Source: Microvirga makkahensis
GTDB lineage: Bacteria; Pseudomonadota; Alphaproteobacteria; Rhizobiales; Beijerinckiaceae
Direction: 5' to 3'
NCBI RefSeq assembly: GCF_009830105.1
Contig: NZ_WURB01000004.1
Location: 186,001-250,000, forward strand
Length of the DNA: 64,000 bases
Shown one piece after another: positions 63,651-64,000 of the stretch. Numbering within the stretch: position 1 is the first letter of the stretch; each line of letters starts with the position of its first letter. A program made the translations under genes and the position numbers. The notes beneath the pieces were generated by a model that was not told the DNA's origin, ran no database searches, and saw only the letters and a program-made list of their open reading frames with translations.

Positions 63651-64000
63651 TTACGGCTGCTTCTGCTCGACGAGGTTGCCCTTGTCGTCCAGGCGCTCGA
63701 TCTTGGCGTCCTTGCGCAGGCTCATGATGAGGTCCTGCTGCGCCTTGCGACCGAGATAGGCCTCGACCTGATCCTTCGTCTCTTCGAAGCTCGGCGCGGG
63801 CTTGGTGCGCTTCTCCTCGACCTTGATCACGTGCCAGCCGAACTGGCTCTTCACCGGCTCGGAGATCTGGCCGGGCTCAAGCTTGAAGGCGGCTTCGGCG
63901 AAGGGCTCGACCATCCGGTCCTTGGTGAAGAAGCCGAGGTCGCCCCCGTCGGTCTTGGAGCCGGGATCCTTGGAGAGCTCCCCGGCCACCTTGGCGAAGT
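63651..64000 (-). CDS. Parvulin-type peptidyl-prolyl isomerase, 5' part outside the window
   Basis: The last 116 residues are visible. FAKVAGELSKDPGSKTDGGDLGFFTKDRMVEPFAEAAFKLEPGQISEPVKSQFGWHVIKVEEKR is a PpiC/rotamase domain (Gly-Asp-Leu-Gly-Phe-Phe and the C-terminal FGWHVI histidine). The polar tail ends in EQKQP. Relatives are periplasmic chaperones that help outer-membrane protein folding. The frame continues past the right edge, so the true start is not here. Confidence 0.92.
   Translation of the reverse strand, partial: FAKVAGELSKDPGSKTDGGDLGFFTKDRMVEPFAEAAFKLEPGQISEPVKSQFGWHVIKVEEKRTKPAPSFEETKDQVEAYLGRKAQQDLIMSLRKDAKIERLDDKGNLVEQKQP

Overview
The window looks like chromosomal DNA from a GC-rich alphaproteobacterium of the Hyphomicrobiales, most likely Methylobacteriaceae and possibly Microvirga-like. 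The clues are a uniformly high GC content and gene orders typical of that group: aroK-aroB-CBS protein; chorismate mutase-hisC-tyrC; ftsE-ftsX-YdcF-plsC; lysC-ptsP-prfA-prmC-DUF4167; comF-grxC-nitrilase-DUF1178; PPIase-argJ-mutT. The species is inferred. I see no rRNA, tRNA, CRISPR array, insertion sequence or prophage. Most of the window is core metabolism and envelope biology with a few accessory insertions.

Layout. 1-9.97 kb: the N-terminal part of a GH2 glycosidase (cut by the window edge), a small membrane protein with a strong terminator, a DUF3772/MscS channel coupled to a CAP-domain lipoprotein, an SbmA/YddA-type ABC protein, a cyclic-glucan-exporter-like ABC protein (NdvA type) and an epoxide-hydrolase-like enzyme. 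9.97-13.0 kb (minus): aroK, aroB and a CNNM/CBS protein. 13.1-14.3 kb (plus): a tiny membrane protein and xerD. 14.7-16.5 kb (minus): metX-metW. 16.8-19.9 kb (plus): chorismate mutase, hisC and tyrC, a phenylalanine/tyrosine block. 20-26 kb: a DUF2125 protein, ChaC, an unknown protein with an operator-like inverted repeat, then ftsE-ftsX-YdcF-plsC. 26-31.8 kb: hpt, TspO, a cystathionine beta-lyase, CpdB, and an orphan exported protein behind an AT-rich patch.

31.8-43.2 kb: a YihY protein, an EamA exporter with a perfect 28-bp palindrome in its leader, an orphan TRAP binding protein, several small hydrophilic proteins, DUF4142, an HtrA-type protease, a RaiA/HPF-like protein, ClpB and a MOSC protein. 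43.2-52.5 kb: DUF4167, prmC, a FosX-type fosfomycin hydrolase lodged between prmC and prfA, ptsP, lysC, ubiG and nhaA. 52.6-64 kb: a phosphoesterase, a probably frameshifted unknown gene, DUF1178, a nitrilase-family enzyme, grxC, comF, a methyltransferase, DUF427, an iron-type alcohol dehydrogenase, a thioesterase, a second EamA protein, mutT, a lipoprotein gene disrupted at a C7 run, argJ and the end of a parvulin-type PPIase.

Two families of dispersed intergenic palindromic repeats (A, about 90 bp, six clear copies; B, about 50-75 bp, four copies) punctuate the gene blocks. The most unusual observations are the fosX gene coupled on both sides inside the release-factor operon, the C7-associated frameshift in a lipoprotein, the palindromes in 5' leaders, and a scatter of small disordered proteins around stress and proteostasis genes. 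I did not find a clearly new multi-gene system such as a defence island or biosynthetic cluster.
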